64,000 bases of DNA, taken from positions 62,001-126,000 of the forward strand of contig JAQGDQ010000152.1 of NCBI GenBank assembly GCA_030141605.1. Direction: 5' to 3'. This document shows positions 35,133-46,756 of this stretch, one piece after another (within the stretch, counting starts at the first letter, position 1; the number at the start of each line of letters is the position of its first letter). Under the pieces are notes generated by a model. That model did no database searches. It was not told where the DNA came from and saw nothing but the letters and a program-made list of their open reading frames with translations. Origin of the DNA: Tubiluchus corallicola. Taxonomy: Eukaryota; Priapulida; Priapulimorpha; Priapulimorphida; Tubiluchidae. A program made the translations under genes and the position numbers.

Positions 35133-38100
35133 ATGGAGGTAATTTTTTACCAATGCCAATTGCTATTTTTTTACTAATGCTATTTATAGAAAGAGAGGTT
35201 AAAACTGAAATAGATACTATGACAAAATTAAGATTTTTAAAAAACAGAACTTTCCAAAGACAAATGTATGTCGAAAATGTAGGTTAGACGAAATGAAAAA
35301 TATTATGTCAATTAGACTTTATATGATAGATGTTAAAGCAAATTTCAAAAATCTGTATAAAGGGGATCTTAAGTTAAAATTAAAAGTTAAATGTTCTCTA
35401 TGTCAGGTAGCAGAGGATACTACTGAGCATCATTTTGAATGTAAAGCTGTGTATATCAACAAGTTAGGCATATCTGCGCAAGATATAAGTGAACGGAACA
35501 TAAATAAATTACTACTGACTAGGATGTATGTTAACGAGCTGTTGAAGCTAAAATAAGTAAAAATATAATTAAAGACGAGTGAACAGTAAAGGCAAATTGA
35601 TGTCAAAGATATTTGGTGTGATTTGTAAATCAAATTGATTGTGTTGTTGATCTCGCAAACAGACACTTTTTATTGATGTCTGTTTGCTCGCCGCTGGTGG
35701 CGAAGAGGATCGAGCATATCCACAGTACAATAATAATCTAGTTATACACTGTTTTTGTGATGATTGTTATTAACTGTCACTTTAAGGTTTTTACTAGTTC
35801 GAGTCAGAAATTGTATTGATTAGTGATAAAAATATCTATTTTTAGGTAGTTGTAAAACACTGCAAATCACAAGCGATTATAACGACGCTTAGGCATGTAA
35901 GTATGCCTGTAATTAGTATCGAATTAATTAACGTGTACTGTCATAAAAATTTTGTGAAAAGTAAACATACTCTGTAAGCTGCACCATTATTGATAGTCTT
36001 ATAGTTGACCACTGACTTTTTTCAGTCTAACCTCTTTATACTACTTTATTTAGGACTGCAAAAAAGTTCGCATTGAGCGAGTATGGCTTTTTGAAGAGGT
36101 GTACTAATTGATATTCAATTTTTCTCTTCGTCTTACATTAATATTAATACAGTACATTATATAATCATTGATTAACAAACAGAGATGGGGTGGCGAAAGA
36201 CCAAAAAACACGTATACGCGTTTGATAACGCGTATGTATTTACGCAAATACAGTTATTTCCTTTCGCCAAATATATGGGTGTTAAGCAAGGTTAAATCTT
36301 TGTTAAATATTAATAAACTAAAAGTTTCTAATTTGTTTGTTTTTTAATTACTAGAGCTTTTTAATTACTAAAGAACTAATTATGTCACGAGTAATACAGG
36401 TAGCCTTCAAGTTCCTTGAGCCAGGTACCAATTAGCGAGAAAACTTGCTCAGAATCAACGATTAAATGTGAAAAACTCCAGGGCATAATTTTAAATTAGG
36501 GACAGTGGCTTAACATTTTGCTCATAGAGAACAAAATTTAATTCATTACATACTTGATAATCAGAGCATCTTTTGTAAGTTAATGTGTGACACTGTTAGT
36601 TCCTAAGGTTTCAAAGCAAAGCTGAGATTTCCTAATTGAGCACTAAAATGATTTATTTGGTTTTGATACAGCTTCCGAATTTGTTCCATATTTGTGTGGC
36701 AATTGGCCAAGCATGGCATCAACCATGATGATTGTGTTGACATTATAATTTTTGTATCATGTTTGTTGCCTTATCCTTTGCGTATCTGATGTACTTGATG
36801 ACTACTTCATCATTCACGACTTTAACTTGTAGAACGTTTCGTATTATTTTAGCTTTCGGCACAGTCTACCATTCTTGAACTGAAGAAATCTTTTGTCAAA
36901 CAGGGAAAAAAGCTGTCGCTGAATCGGTTGTCCTTCCGCCTAGAACCAAGTACAATTTTCTTCTTTTTTTGTCATTGATGTTCAATTGAGAACTTGAGAC
37001 AGACGTGTTAACATGTTAGTGGTCTCTTTAAATTCTCATGTGTCTGTGTTCTTGAAGTTAGTCAGGTCCCGGCCTCTTTCTCTATTCTTCTTACCATTAT
37101 CTCCATTCATTTATCTTTATTATCACCATTAGCATCAATTAATTATCATTGTCGTCACCATCACCATTGTCATCAGCATTAATATCACCATCGTTGTCAT
37201 CATTATCATCGACATCGGCATTTTGTTTGCTGTTTACTTTGCTCCATTTAACGTCTTTTTTAGTTGTTGTTTATATCATTAATTTAGTCTTATCCATGTT
37301 GAGCGTAGCTCATAAGGTAATTTTTTCTGCTGTGCTCATAGCACTGTAATGCGCTGTTAATTAGTAATTTTATAACTTTTTTTGGTATATGCTAAATGGA
37401 TGAATAAATAAATCTAAATCTTCTTCTTTTGTCTACAAACTTATTACCACAAAACTTGCAAAAGGGTTTTGAAAATTAACGAAATGTTGCTCAAACGTTG
37501 TTTTTTTTTAATTTTAGCATGAACTTATTCGATGCAGAATTTTTTTAGTGACCTTGTATATCTATCGTTGCTTGTATGCATAATCCCGTGATTTATAGAG
37601 CAAATATTTTCAGTATCATTTAGTTTGTCACAGTAGTGATGTTTAAATCATTAATTGAATTGTTTAGTTTATAACTGAGCAGACGCTAATTTTCAAAATT
37701 TCCAAGCATCTATTTTAAATGTGATACTTGGCAAAAAAACATTTCGTTCTTTCAGGAATCTTTAAAGAATTGGGAATTGGTTTTGTCTGTTTCTGATAGT
37801 TGAACGCAAGACGCACATTTTTCAAGTTTGAGTGATGAGGAACGATTAAAAAATTGCAAGATAAAAAAGTTGCACGGCTCTTGTGAAAAAGTACAACAAT
37901 GCAACGACTCGAAACTTACAGAAATGACTTAGGCAAAGTGACTAAATTGTTTGACCAGTGACAACAGTTTGAAAATTAATTCAACTGCTGACCAAGAGGC
38001 ATTTATGATTCAGATTTTCTTCATCTTTCCAGGAGGACGATCGCTGAAGGACGAAGAAACGTTGCACTCGCTTCGCATTTCTTCCGGAGCTGAGCTCTTC

Positions 38101-41100
38101 TTTAAAGATTTAGGACCCCAGATCAGTTGGAAAGGAGTAAGTAGAAGCAAAGGTTAATTGTTTTTAGAATTTTCATGTTTAGTATGCTTAGTATTTTGTG
38201 GAAAAAAAATGAAAAATTTACAGTTTATTACCTATTGCAAGCTGTTGAATAATGTTAATGCAATTTTTGCATCCAAAATTTGTTTACTCACTGATCTAAA
38301 TTTTGAAGGATGTCTTCCGTAATTTAATGATTATGATCAAATTGAATAGCAAAATTACTCTAGTTCTATAGATTGCTAGCAGTAGTAGCTGTAAACACAC
38401 AATCTAAAACCTATTCATACTCTACTTGTAAACTTCTTTTTTCACTTAAGCTTGATAGCACTTGTTGGGCTTGGGTGGGTGTATAGCTGAGTGGTTACGG
38501 TTTGTTGGTGGCTGCAAAAGTCAGATAGCACGGAGCCTGAGTAGTAGTTGCCGGAGGCTGGCAATTTCCAAAGCAGAGTGTTAAAATTTACTAGCTCATG
38601 CTAGGTAACTTGTTTACACAGTTTAAGTTTCTTCTAATATTTTTATTTGTCTAAACAGCTTCACTGTTGTACATTCATGCAATTGTTGCTCTCTAGGTGC
38701 GGCAGAGCCATAAAATTCGCTTATTTATCCCTTGTAGCAGGATGTAAATTTGGTCTAATGTCTTTGTTTGTTGGATAAACTACTTCTTTAATAAAACTTT
38801 AACTTGTTTTAGACCAAAATATCCGACATACAATCTAATATATAGCATTTCCTGAAAGAACTGGTGTTATTTTAACAACCAAAAGTTCAAAATACACAGT
38901 CAAACAGAACTTTTTGTTTTATTTCAGGTTTTTTTGCTGGAGTATGCAGGGCCACTGTTTATTTATTTAGCGATATATTACTTCAAACCACAATTTCTAT
39001 ACGGACCAGCACACGATGACCCACGCTTCCTAGTTGTTCAGTAAGTGTTCACGTGGCTTTGTTCATTGCCAGTTGTTCAGTAAGTGTTCACGTGGCTTTG
39101 TTCCTTGCAGAATAACTAGCTAAATGCCCGCCAACATTACTTATTCCGACTAACGGTGAGCCTTGCAATATCTTCCTGTAATTCTTTCCTCAAATCACCT
39201 GCAAGTTCTCCCTCTCATTCTAAAGTGACATCTACTTTTAGCTTTTTACACTGTATCACTTAGTGAAGTTATTGCTTGAGTATCATCAACGTGAAATAGG
39301 GATTAGAACGTATATGCATTAGAGTCGAGCATCAAACGTTCGAATTCAGTTCAAATGAGGTTTTTTTAGGAAAAATCATGGATTCGAATAACTTAGCACT
39401 TCAATTACAGTGTTCCCTCACTGTTTCGCGGGTTTTCAAAAATATTATTTCGCTGCTTCGCGGGTTTTTGCGGTCTTAAGAATTTTTGTACATGCGTAGT
39501 ACGTATTGTACAGTAACGAATCACAGAATGTATAAAAATATATTAAAAATATTAATTCTAACATCAAAAGAATATTATGAATCATAAAAAAATACCATTT
39601 ACAGTAAATAGTGTATTTATTTGGCAGATAAATACACACCGAAAATGAAATGTAGTACCTGCGCCCACCTAGTACTACGAAGTAGGGACACTAATAAGTA
39701 TAGCGTCCCAACTTCGCGGAAATTCACTTATCGCGGGTGGGCATGGAACAGAACACCCACAATAAGTGAGGGAACACTGTGCATATGTTCTTTATCGCTT
39801 GAAAAGTCCTACAATTTTAACTGTGGAACAAAATCCAGTAATATACACTCGTGTCCCGGTTTGCCGGACAAAAGCGGGGCGGGGAGACATCGATCCACGT
39901 TTACCAATTGTCTGTATGTACCGATACAGTAGGTGCCATGTGTTAGACTCACAATAATGTAGAATCAATTGCCTATGTCTCAAAAATGTCTTGCCCTATA
40001 CAAAAGTATATAAAAACTGTCACAGTTGACTCAAATAACTCTGCTTAATTGTCTCCATATTTTTACATATAGACATATACACGTGGTTAAACTGATGTAA
40101 TGATGTGAACAAAGTGACAACCCGCCAACTAGCGGTCAGCTTTTGAAACAACAGACTGTGTCCTTAGTATGCGGAACTTTTTAACGGTCCAGATTTTGCC
40201 CAATTCTCCCGATATCCGTAAAAGCGATGTCCGGCAAACCAAGATGTGACCGTACACGATCTTTGTGAAATTGCCTTTTTATTAGCAATTCGAAAATGTT
40301 TAAAACTGAATTTGGATTTGAAAATGCTGAAATTCGGTGTGATTCAAGTTCAAAACCCGCAAATTTGATCTGATTCAATTTCACTTTGTGTGATAGAATG
40401 CTCATCCCTAATGTCTGGGCTCTTTAAGTACTTTCTCATATTGTAGATCTGTCTTTTTTGTCCTCAGCGCAATTAACATTCATTTTTTAGCATCGCAGCT
40501 GCCTGCTGGACATTCCATTATGCAAAGAGGCTGCTGGAGACTTTATTCGTTCACCGATTTTCTCACGCAACCATGCCGATTGCAAACCTTTTCAAGGTGG
40601 GTAAATAAACGAATAAAGTTATCCTACTGTAATCGTATTTGCTTTGGTAATTAGTGAATTCCGAGAAACCAATTAGTTAGTTAACTAATTGGGTTTAATT
40701 GGTGCAAGTTGCTTTACAGAGCCATGTCACCTCAGTAATGTTTGCTCTTTCTTTACTTATTACTGACATGACTAATAGTCCTTTGTTTTTCTTATGTTTC
40801 ACTTGTTGTAAGATGGAGGCCTGCCGGTTTCTTCGAGGACTAAGTGTTATTATTTGGGATTTTTAAGTGACCTCTTTCCCATGATCCCAAAGATTTACTC
40901 AACTTTGGGAGGGGGGAAGTAAACATGAAAATCAGATCAATTCAAAATAAGGCAAGGCATTTTATTGTGTTGTAATTCTTTTGTCTGATTTTGCTGTGTG
41001 TTATAACTGCATTTAGTTGTCAAACTTATTTGACAGTATATATGTTTGTACACACTTCTGTTCGTTTGCTTTTGTTAATATTTATTTTTTATTTGTGTTT

Positions 41101-44100
41101 CAGAACTGTAGTTATTATTGGGGATTTGCAGCCATTATAGCATATTTTATTAATCATCCGTTTTACACAAATCCTGGTACGTGTAGTTTCGCTCTTTCTT
41201 CTTTCCCGCTTGTGAGTGTAATTAGTTTTCACTTTTTTAAAATCTCTAATTAATCATTTAACTAATTTAGTTTAAATTAATTACTTTATTATTAGAACAA
41301 TCAGTCACATATACAGTCAAGCTCTTATATCCGATGTCCCTTATAGCTGAAGTTGAGTCAGACCGAGGGTGTATCTAGACCTGTACTTTTACCCACATTT
41401 TTATGGATTATTGCTACACATTCAGTGTAGACGGTATGTAGGAAGCTCCTTCGGTGAAGCAAGATGTATTTGACCATGGAAACTGAGCTGTTCGAAGGCC
41501 AAATTTGTGAAAAATTGAAATTAAAAATCTATCAATTTTGCTTTGATCATAGGGTCCCGTATATGCGAGGTAATTTACCTGGGTTTCTATTACGCGGGAC
41601 CTGAAGATATCGTCCCTTAGAACCGAATACCATATATACGAAGATTTTTACATAGGAAAACCGTTACGAAAAATCTGGACCGGTGTTGGTGGTCCCTTAT
41701 AAGCGAGTACCTTATACCCGAGGTTGACTATATCAGTTTTCTAATAACAATCACAAATGAAAGTCTTCCCAGATGTTGGTCCACCTTTCTTGAACTTTGA
41801 TACATTGTAAACTTTGCTGCAGCACTCATCGGTGGACCAGCGAGATTAGATCCACTTCATTATTAACGATAATCTTCTAAAATAAAATATAAATCTACAC
41901 AGATATCTTAGCCAAATCTAGATGCACAATCTGGAAATTACCCAGTTACCCTCCCACAATTTGGAAATTACCCAAGGGCAGCATGATAAGCCACCCAGAG
42001 GCAGGTATTCGGGTTCCTAAGTTACACTATCCATCATTTGTTGACATAAGCAACTGCTGCTGCTGCTGCTTAATGGGCTTATATTAGTAAGGAACGTGTA
42101 AGTGAAATCAGTAGCGCTATGGTATTCACTCTGCGTGTACTTAACTTTATGACTTGTTGCTATGAAAACAAACTAGCATACTACTATGATTGTACAAGTA
42201 ATTTTACTTGAAATTTGTAACGCATTGCTTTTATCTTTTACTTAACATTCACGTTTGGCACTGAAAGTACTTTAGCAATAATATATATTCAGTAGAACAC
42301 GGAAGTAAGCTAATCTATTATATTACTGTTAGTGATACCTCTTTTTGTTTATTAAAACTTGACAAAAATTGTTTAACAACAATTATTTAACAATTTTTTT
42401 TAAAGTTTTACCTATTTTCAGCTTTTACTTGGCAGATAAACTTGGGCTTTTTCGGGATGATGGTGAGTTTCATTTTTTTAAATTGTGCCATCAGCAAATG
42501 CGTGTCAGTTTCTCCATAACAGTTGCTCATCAGTAGTTGATATTCTAGAATTTCGCATTCATAACTTGCAGTTCTCAAAAATTATCTGCCTTTTCTGATC
42601 CGTCTCTCACTGCAATGAAAATATTTATAACTTAAGATTACTGTATATACTTATGTACAAGTCGAATTTTTGGGAGGCGATTTTAAGGTGAAATTTTTGG
42701 GGTCGACTTATACTTAAGATATGTTTTTGGGAGATGACGCTAAAGAGTCGTCTACAATACGAATATGTAAAGAAATAATCCTTCATTATATGCTGGACTG
42801 AATGAACACTCATGCTGTGATACTTCACATCAGAGAATATTCGTATCTTAACATTACTTCACAAAATTAACAAATATTACAGTAATTTATTTTAATGTAT
42901 GTGAAATTAAGTTAAAATTTATATATTACCGGTAAATAAACTAGCGGCGGAGCACTCGATCAGAACATGGAAATCGCCAATGTTGTGCAGGTGCTGCCGC
43001 TTGTCGGCTTCCGCAGGGAAGTTTTACACTGGCCTTGTATATGAGTGTTTTATTGGCAAAATATCGATTACCAGCACACACGCGTATGTAAAACACAACT
43101 ATGCAGAGGTATTAATGTTAGTAAAATTTTTTTTCTTCAATTGTTGACATCATTTACTCTGGAAGATCTTAATATTTTATGGTCGACTTGTACACAGGTA
43201 ATATATAAAATGATGCAAATTTTGGTCTTGAAATGCACATCGACTTGTGCATAAGGTCTACTTGTACACAGGTAAATACGGTAATTGGCAGCTTACGATT
43301 GTTTTTTCCCTAGTAACATGGGCCCAAGGCTGGCCGTGCAATTAAACACAGTATGCCATATTTCGCAGCCTCTTTATTTCAAATCAGAATTTTGTAACAT
43401 AGTTTTTGAGTAATGCGACTTACATCTAATCCCTCCTTAGTATGCAGTATCGATCTGTGAATTTTTTGTTGCAAAATAAATGCTGAGATTTAGTCTACAA
43501 CTATTAGTCTTTAAAATGGATTGCGGATACAGCCGGCAAAAAATCAAGTTATTAGATCTTCTCATACGTTCGGTTGATTAAGGTTTGTTTCACATTCCAA
43601 ACCTTTTACAAAAATTGTGGAAACTGAAACTCTTTAGTTTCACTGAGGACTTGAGCTTTAACCATGAAAATAAAATGTTTTAAATGTGGTAATGGTAAAT
43701 TCTTGTAACGGAGCAGTAAATTCTTTCTGAACTTTTGTGTTTTCTTGCATCAGTTCAATGAATTTGGTAATCTGTCCATCCACGTCACCTTGCGGAATCT
43801 TCGACCAGCCGGCACTAAGCAGAGGAAGATTCCAGAACCGACGTGGAATCCATTCACGTTGCTGTTTGCATTCGTATCGTGTCCCAACTACACTTACGAA
43901 GTGGGAGCATGGTTGTGTTTCACAGTGATGACCCAATGCGCAGCAGGTATGGCTTATTAGACATAGATTAGCTTCTATTGCTCACCTGTATTTTGCGTAA
44001 GTGGTCAAGCCACTTATGTAGACAGTTTACTATTGGTGTAGATTACTGTACTTATCCAAATCATGCTATTTTGTATTCAGTATGGCATTTAGCAGTCCAT

Positions 44101-45240
44101 GTATGAGCTTACTTATTAAAAGAAAACTGGACGATTGTGTAAACATTAGTTCAAAATAAAGTATGCTCTAAAACATTGAAACTACAATATCTTTTTTAAA
44201 TCAAAGCTTAGATTAAGTAATATTTACCTTGGTTACTCAAATTTTATTAAGCTTTTACAGCTATGCACGGCTCTCAGCAAATCCACTAAGATTGCTAGTG
44301 GTGTCTTTTTGTCATGTTCGTGTCACTGACAAATAGGCACGGTACCGTTGTAAACATGTTCATGAACTGTAGTGTTCGTCTATGATGTCACAGTGACTTA
44401 GAGCTCATTTTCGTGACATCACTTCAGCATGTTATAGCAATCTTCGTTTATGCAAACCTGCTTGATGCACAGGGAAGATGCCTACCATTGCACAAACTGT
44501 GGTTAGTTTGTGATGTAAGCGATATCTGTTTGGTTGCTCTTAATAAGTTTCCAAAGTTATTGTTCAAATATTAGAAAGAATTGCTAACCTTTGTAGGCAA
44601 GAAATGTATATTTTGCATACTAAATTAAAATGAGATTGAGTCTAATCAATCGTCTAGTTATCCTTTAAGTTTTAATAGTTGTGGCATAATTGGAAGGTTG
44701 CTCATTTTTGTGCATCATTTTTCTGCGATGAACGTACACCAAAAGGATGTGTTTTAAGAATCTTTGAATGTATATAGCCTATGTATAAATAGAGGCACTT
44801 TTCTTAGCTACCACTCATCCATTTACTATCATGCCCTATGTTGCTGAACTTTGTGATCGTTAGATTCTGTTGTCTTAACTTGATAGCATGATGAGCTCAA
44901 CTGCCTACAAGCTTTTGGCTTTTCCTTTAAGATGAACAGCTGTCTGTTGTTTATGTTGTTTTTGCAAATTGTACAGTGCCAATCGTGCGGAAAGCTGAAT
45001 AAACAAACAGTATGGTTATAATACAACTGCCAAGGTGTTGTTAGAAAGCAAATAGTTGGGTTGTTATAAAGGATAAATTTTCTCATGAGTACCTATATAA
45101 ACTTTTTTGCAGCTGCAATATTCGCGGTGGCTGGATTTGTGCAGATGACGATTTGGGCTCTGGGAAAGCACCGAAATTACAGGAAAGAATTTCAGAATTA
45201 TCCCAGGAACCGAAAGTCCATCATCCCATTTGTGATATAA
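35133..45240 (+). CDS. TECR: Very-long-chain enoyl-CoA reductase (trans-2,3-enoyl-CoA reductase)
   Basis: ER-membrane enzyme that performs the fourth and last step of very-long-chain fatty acid elongation, NADPH-dependent reduction of trans-2-enoyl-CoA; it also serves sphingosine degradation. Ten exons: 35133-35138, 35846-35896, 36853-36949, 38033-38136, 38928-39040, 40491-40596, 41104-41176, 42422-42462, 43754-43946 and 45113-45240. All have AG/GT borders and phases that join into about 303 residues (human protein 308). An N-terminal ubiquitin-like region ([22 protein letters not shown]) is followed by the steroid 5-alpha-reductase-type membrane domain: [59 protein letters not shown] and [12 protein letters not shown]. 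The KR pair and the Tyr in NYTYEVG correspond to residues reported as essential in yeast Tsc13. The first coding exon is only six bases (ATG GAG) and is the least certain; its position, donor and fit to the family N-terminus support it. TECRL is the alternative paralogue in vertebrates. Confidence 0.95.
35219..35556 (+). mobile_element. LINE 3' fragment with C-terminal CxxC-H-C motif, in TECR intron 1
   Basis: A frame from 35219 reads [20 protein letters not shown] and, after a frameshift before 35284, [20 protein letters not shown], then [21 protein letters not shown], an IRL-M block and a C-x2-C...EDTTEH-x3-C motif form the usual C-terminal tail of reverse transcriptase ORFs in many non-LTR elements. 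The remnant ends at a stop at about 35554-35556. It lies in TECR sense orientation inside intron 1 and is too short and broken to be active. Confidence 0.65.
38462..38580 (+). mobile_element. Possible tRNA-derived SINE remnant in TECR intron 4
   Basis: GGGTGTATAGCTGAGTGGTT matches a pol III A box (TAGCTGAGTGG) in tRNA-like context, followed about 45 bases later by GGAGCCTGAGTAG, a poor B box. More GC-rich than its flanks. It cannot fold as an intact tRNA by eye. Confidence 0.35.
39032..39109 (+). repeat. 39-bp tandem duplication across the TECR exon 5 splice donor
   Basis: Two copies of a 39-bp unit beginning AGTTGTTCAGTAAGTG (39032-39070 and 39071-39109) differ at very few bases. The first contains the true exon 5 end and donor at 39041; the second carries an identical donor at 39080. 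Reading through the first donor meets a TAA immediately, so use of the second donor would truncate the protein. Confidence 0.93.
39320..39405. repeat. TTCGAAT-rich dispersed repeat, copy 3 (inverted)
   Basis: Reads in reverse complement as GAAGTGCTAAGTTATTCGAA, matching copies at 20036 and 28204. It abuts the pogo-like element that begins at 39408. Confidence 0.55.
39408..39779. mobile_element. pogo/Tigger-type non-autonomous element in TECR intron 5
   Basis: Inverted termini CAGTGTTCCCTCACT at the left and AGTGAGGGAACACTG at the right are perfect over 15 bases, with the inner TTTCGCGGG/CCCGCGATA blocks typical of pogo/Tigger elements. It is preceded by TA; the right-hand TA has been lost. 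Length is 372 bp, with no transposase frame. Confidence 0.9.
39844..40254. mobile_element. Second pogo-like non-autonomous element in TECR intron 5
   Basis: The ends share GGTTTGCCGGACA in inverted orientation (39858 and about 40240), inside roughly 25-base imperfect termini bounded by TA. It sits 65 bases beyond the preceding element. Termini are too diverged to define the exact edge. Confidence 0.7.
41314..41730. mobile_element. pogo/Tc1-type non-autonomous element in TECR intron 7
   Basis: Begins CAGTCAAGCTCTTATATCCG and ends CCCGAGGTTGACTA, an inverted pair of the CAGTCAACCTCG-TTATAAG type seen in pogo-like elements. Flanking TA dinucleotides at 41312-41313 and 41731-41732 give the expected target duplication. 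Length is 417 bp. Confidence 0.85.
42641..43281. mobile_element. pogo/Tigger-type non-autonomous element in TECR intron 8
   Basis: Left end CTGTATATACTTATGTACAA with AGTCGA; right end read inward CCGTATTTACCTGTGTACAA with AGTAGA. Termini match over nearly 30 bases and are flanked by TA on both sides (42639-42640, 43282-43283). Length is 641 bp. The internal region has a GC-rich patch (GCCGCTTGTCGGCTTCCG) but no transposase. Confidence 0.88.
44120..44664 (-). mobile_element. TTAA-flanked MITE family, longest copy (TECR intron 9)
   Basis: Ends AAGAAAACTGGACGATTG and, inverted, AGGATAACTAGACGATTG, with perfect TTAA at 44116-44119 and 44665-44668. Length is 545 bp, in opposite orientation to the copies at 58659, 60303 and 62462. 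TTAA duplication is characteristic of piggyBac, but the termini do not start with the usual CCY triplet, so superfamily is tentative. No transposase frame. Confidence 0.85.
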
Positions 45241-45276
45241 GTTGGTTCTTCCACACCAGTTGTGTGATACTGTGCT

Positions 45277-45384
45277 GCTGCAATGTGATTAATTGTGATC
45301 AGTTCAATGTGAATTATGAAATTAACTTGTGCTGCAATGTGATTAATTGTGATCAGTTCAATGTGAATTATGAAATTAACTTGA
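45277..45384 (+). repeat. 54-bp tandem duplication in the TECR 3' UTR
   Basis: Two virtually identical copies beginning GCTGCAATGTGATTAATTGT at 45277 and 45331, starting 36 bases after the TECR stop codon and therefore presumably transcribed. Confidence 0.92.
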
Positions 45385-46077
45385 ATTTTAAATAGTATAG
45401 TATAACGAAGACCGAAAAGTGGTATCAAAAGCGATTAAATAATCAATTGCCTTGTGGGCTTTTTACGAGCTTTTTGAGTAGCTAATACGTGTGGTGGAGG
45501 TTACAGACACGAAAATTATCTGATTTGTCACTTACTAAATATGTTTCCTGACTATTGAAAAAGTTCCAGAGGTAGTAACTTATTCAGTGATTATGCTTTC
45601 AAGTTCATATGTGCTTTAATGCTCTTGCCTGTCTTACAGTTACTATATTTCTACCATGTCTTAGAAATAATCCAGAATATCGTATTTTAAGTTCTGAAAC
45701 TAATATCAAGGTCCCCAGTGTTTGATAAGGTTTAGCAGTGTCTATCAGCCAAATGTCTGTTACTGGTCATATTTTAGAATACAATACTAGTACAGATTTT
45801 TATGTATAAATAGAATATATACATTGCATTGTAAATGTTAAGCAATTTTTATTATTCATAAATTGATTTTAAATTATTTGAAATGAATTTAGTTCCAGTT
45901 TCTATAACCAAATAAACAAGCTAAATTGTAATAATTTGGAACTGTAAAAAATTTGTTGTACTGCTACTTGACAACAAGAAAATCCATTTTTACTCGAGGT
46001 GGAATATAGAAATGCGTATTTTCCACTGCGCCAGGCATAATTAGTATAATAAATTTCGATTTTATTCACATTCACGG

Positions 46078-46377
46078 CAGGGATTTTACAGGAATGGAAA
46101 TTACAAACCGAAATATATGAAAATGATACCAAAACGAAACCGAACTGAAATCATATATGCAAAACCAACTGTCATCAAAACTGAAAAAAATTGTGAAATA
46201 AATGAAATTCTTTGTTTTGCTTTGTTCATATTTGCTCTAATACAGGCTTGATTTTCAGTGATTTTTAACATCTAGCAGAAAAAAGTAAGCTAGATAAATA
46301 CAACAAAAACCTTGGAAAGCTACCGAAAGTTTCGAATTTTTGACGAAAGCGAAACTCATGTTTCGGTAACGTCCCTG
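46078..46377. mobile_element. hAT-type MITE with perfect 8-bp target duplication
   Basis: Exactly 300 bp, starting CAGGGATTTTACAG and ending CGGTAACGTCCCTG, flanked by identical ATTCACGG at 46070-46077 and 46378-46385. It defines the ends of a family also present at 20773-21514 and 31395-31745. The perfect duplication indicates a comparatively recent insertion. Confidence 0.92.
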
Positions 46378-46756
46378 ATTCACGGTACCAGTGGCACTGT
46401 TAATCCAACTTTTGTGCTGATCTCAGATATGGTTCTCCTTCAGTCCTATGGTTCTCAGATTGTCCCGCAGGCAGTAAATTCTTACAGCAGGAAATATAAT
46501 ATAAAAGATTGTCACTTCGTTGTTGAAAGACTTTGACACTGTAGATAACTATTTCACTTCTGTCATGATTTTCCCTCTGGTCTGGGTAACACAGGCAGTA
46601 TCAAGTTCCCAAATGATGAGTCTTGGGTGATAAAGTAACCAAACGAATTTGTGTGAGCATGCTGCAAAAAATTAGTTGTTACATTAAAAGGTATCGGAAA
46701 ATTATTTTACTTGTCAACTGTGAACAGTTAAAGTAAATTGCATAGTTAAATATATC

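Noticed and set aside
41017-41253. Hydrophobic plus-strand frame that could look like a small membrane protein
   Set aside because: It is TECR exon 7 (41104-41176) extended into both flanking introns.
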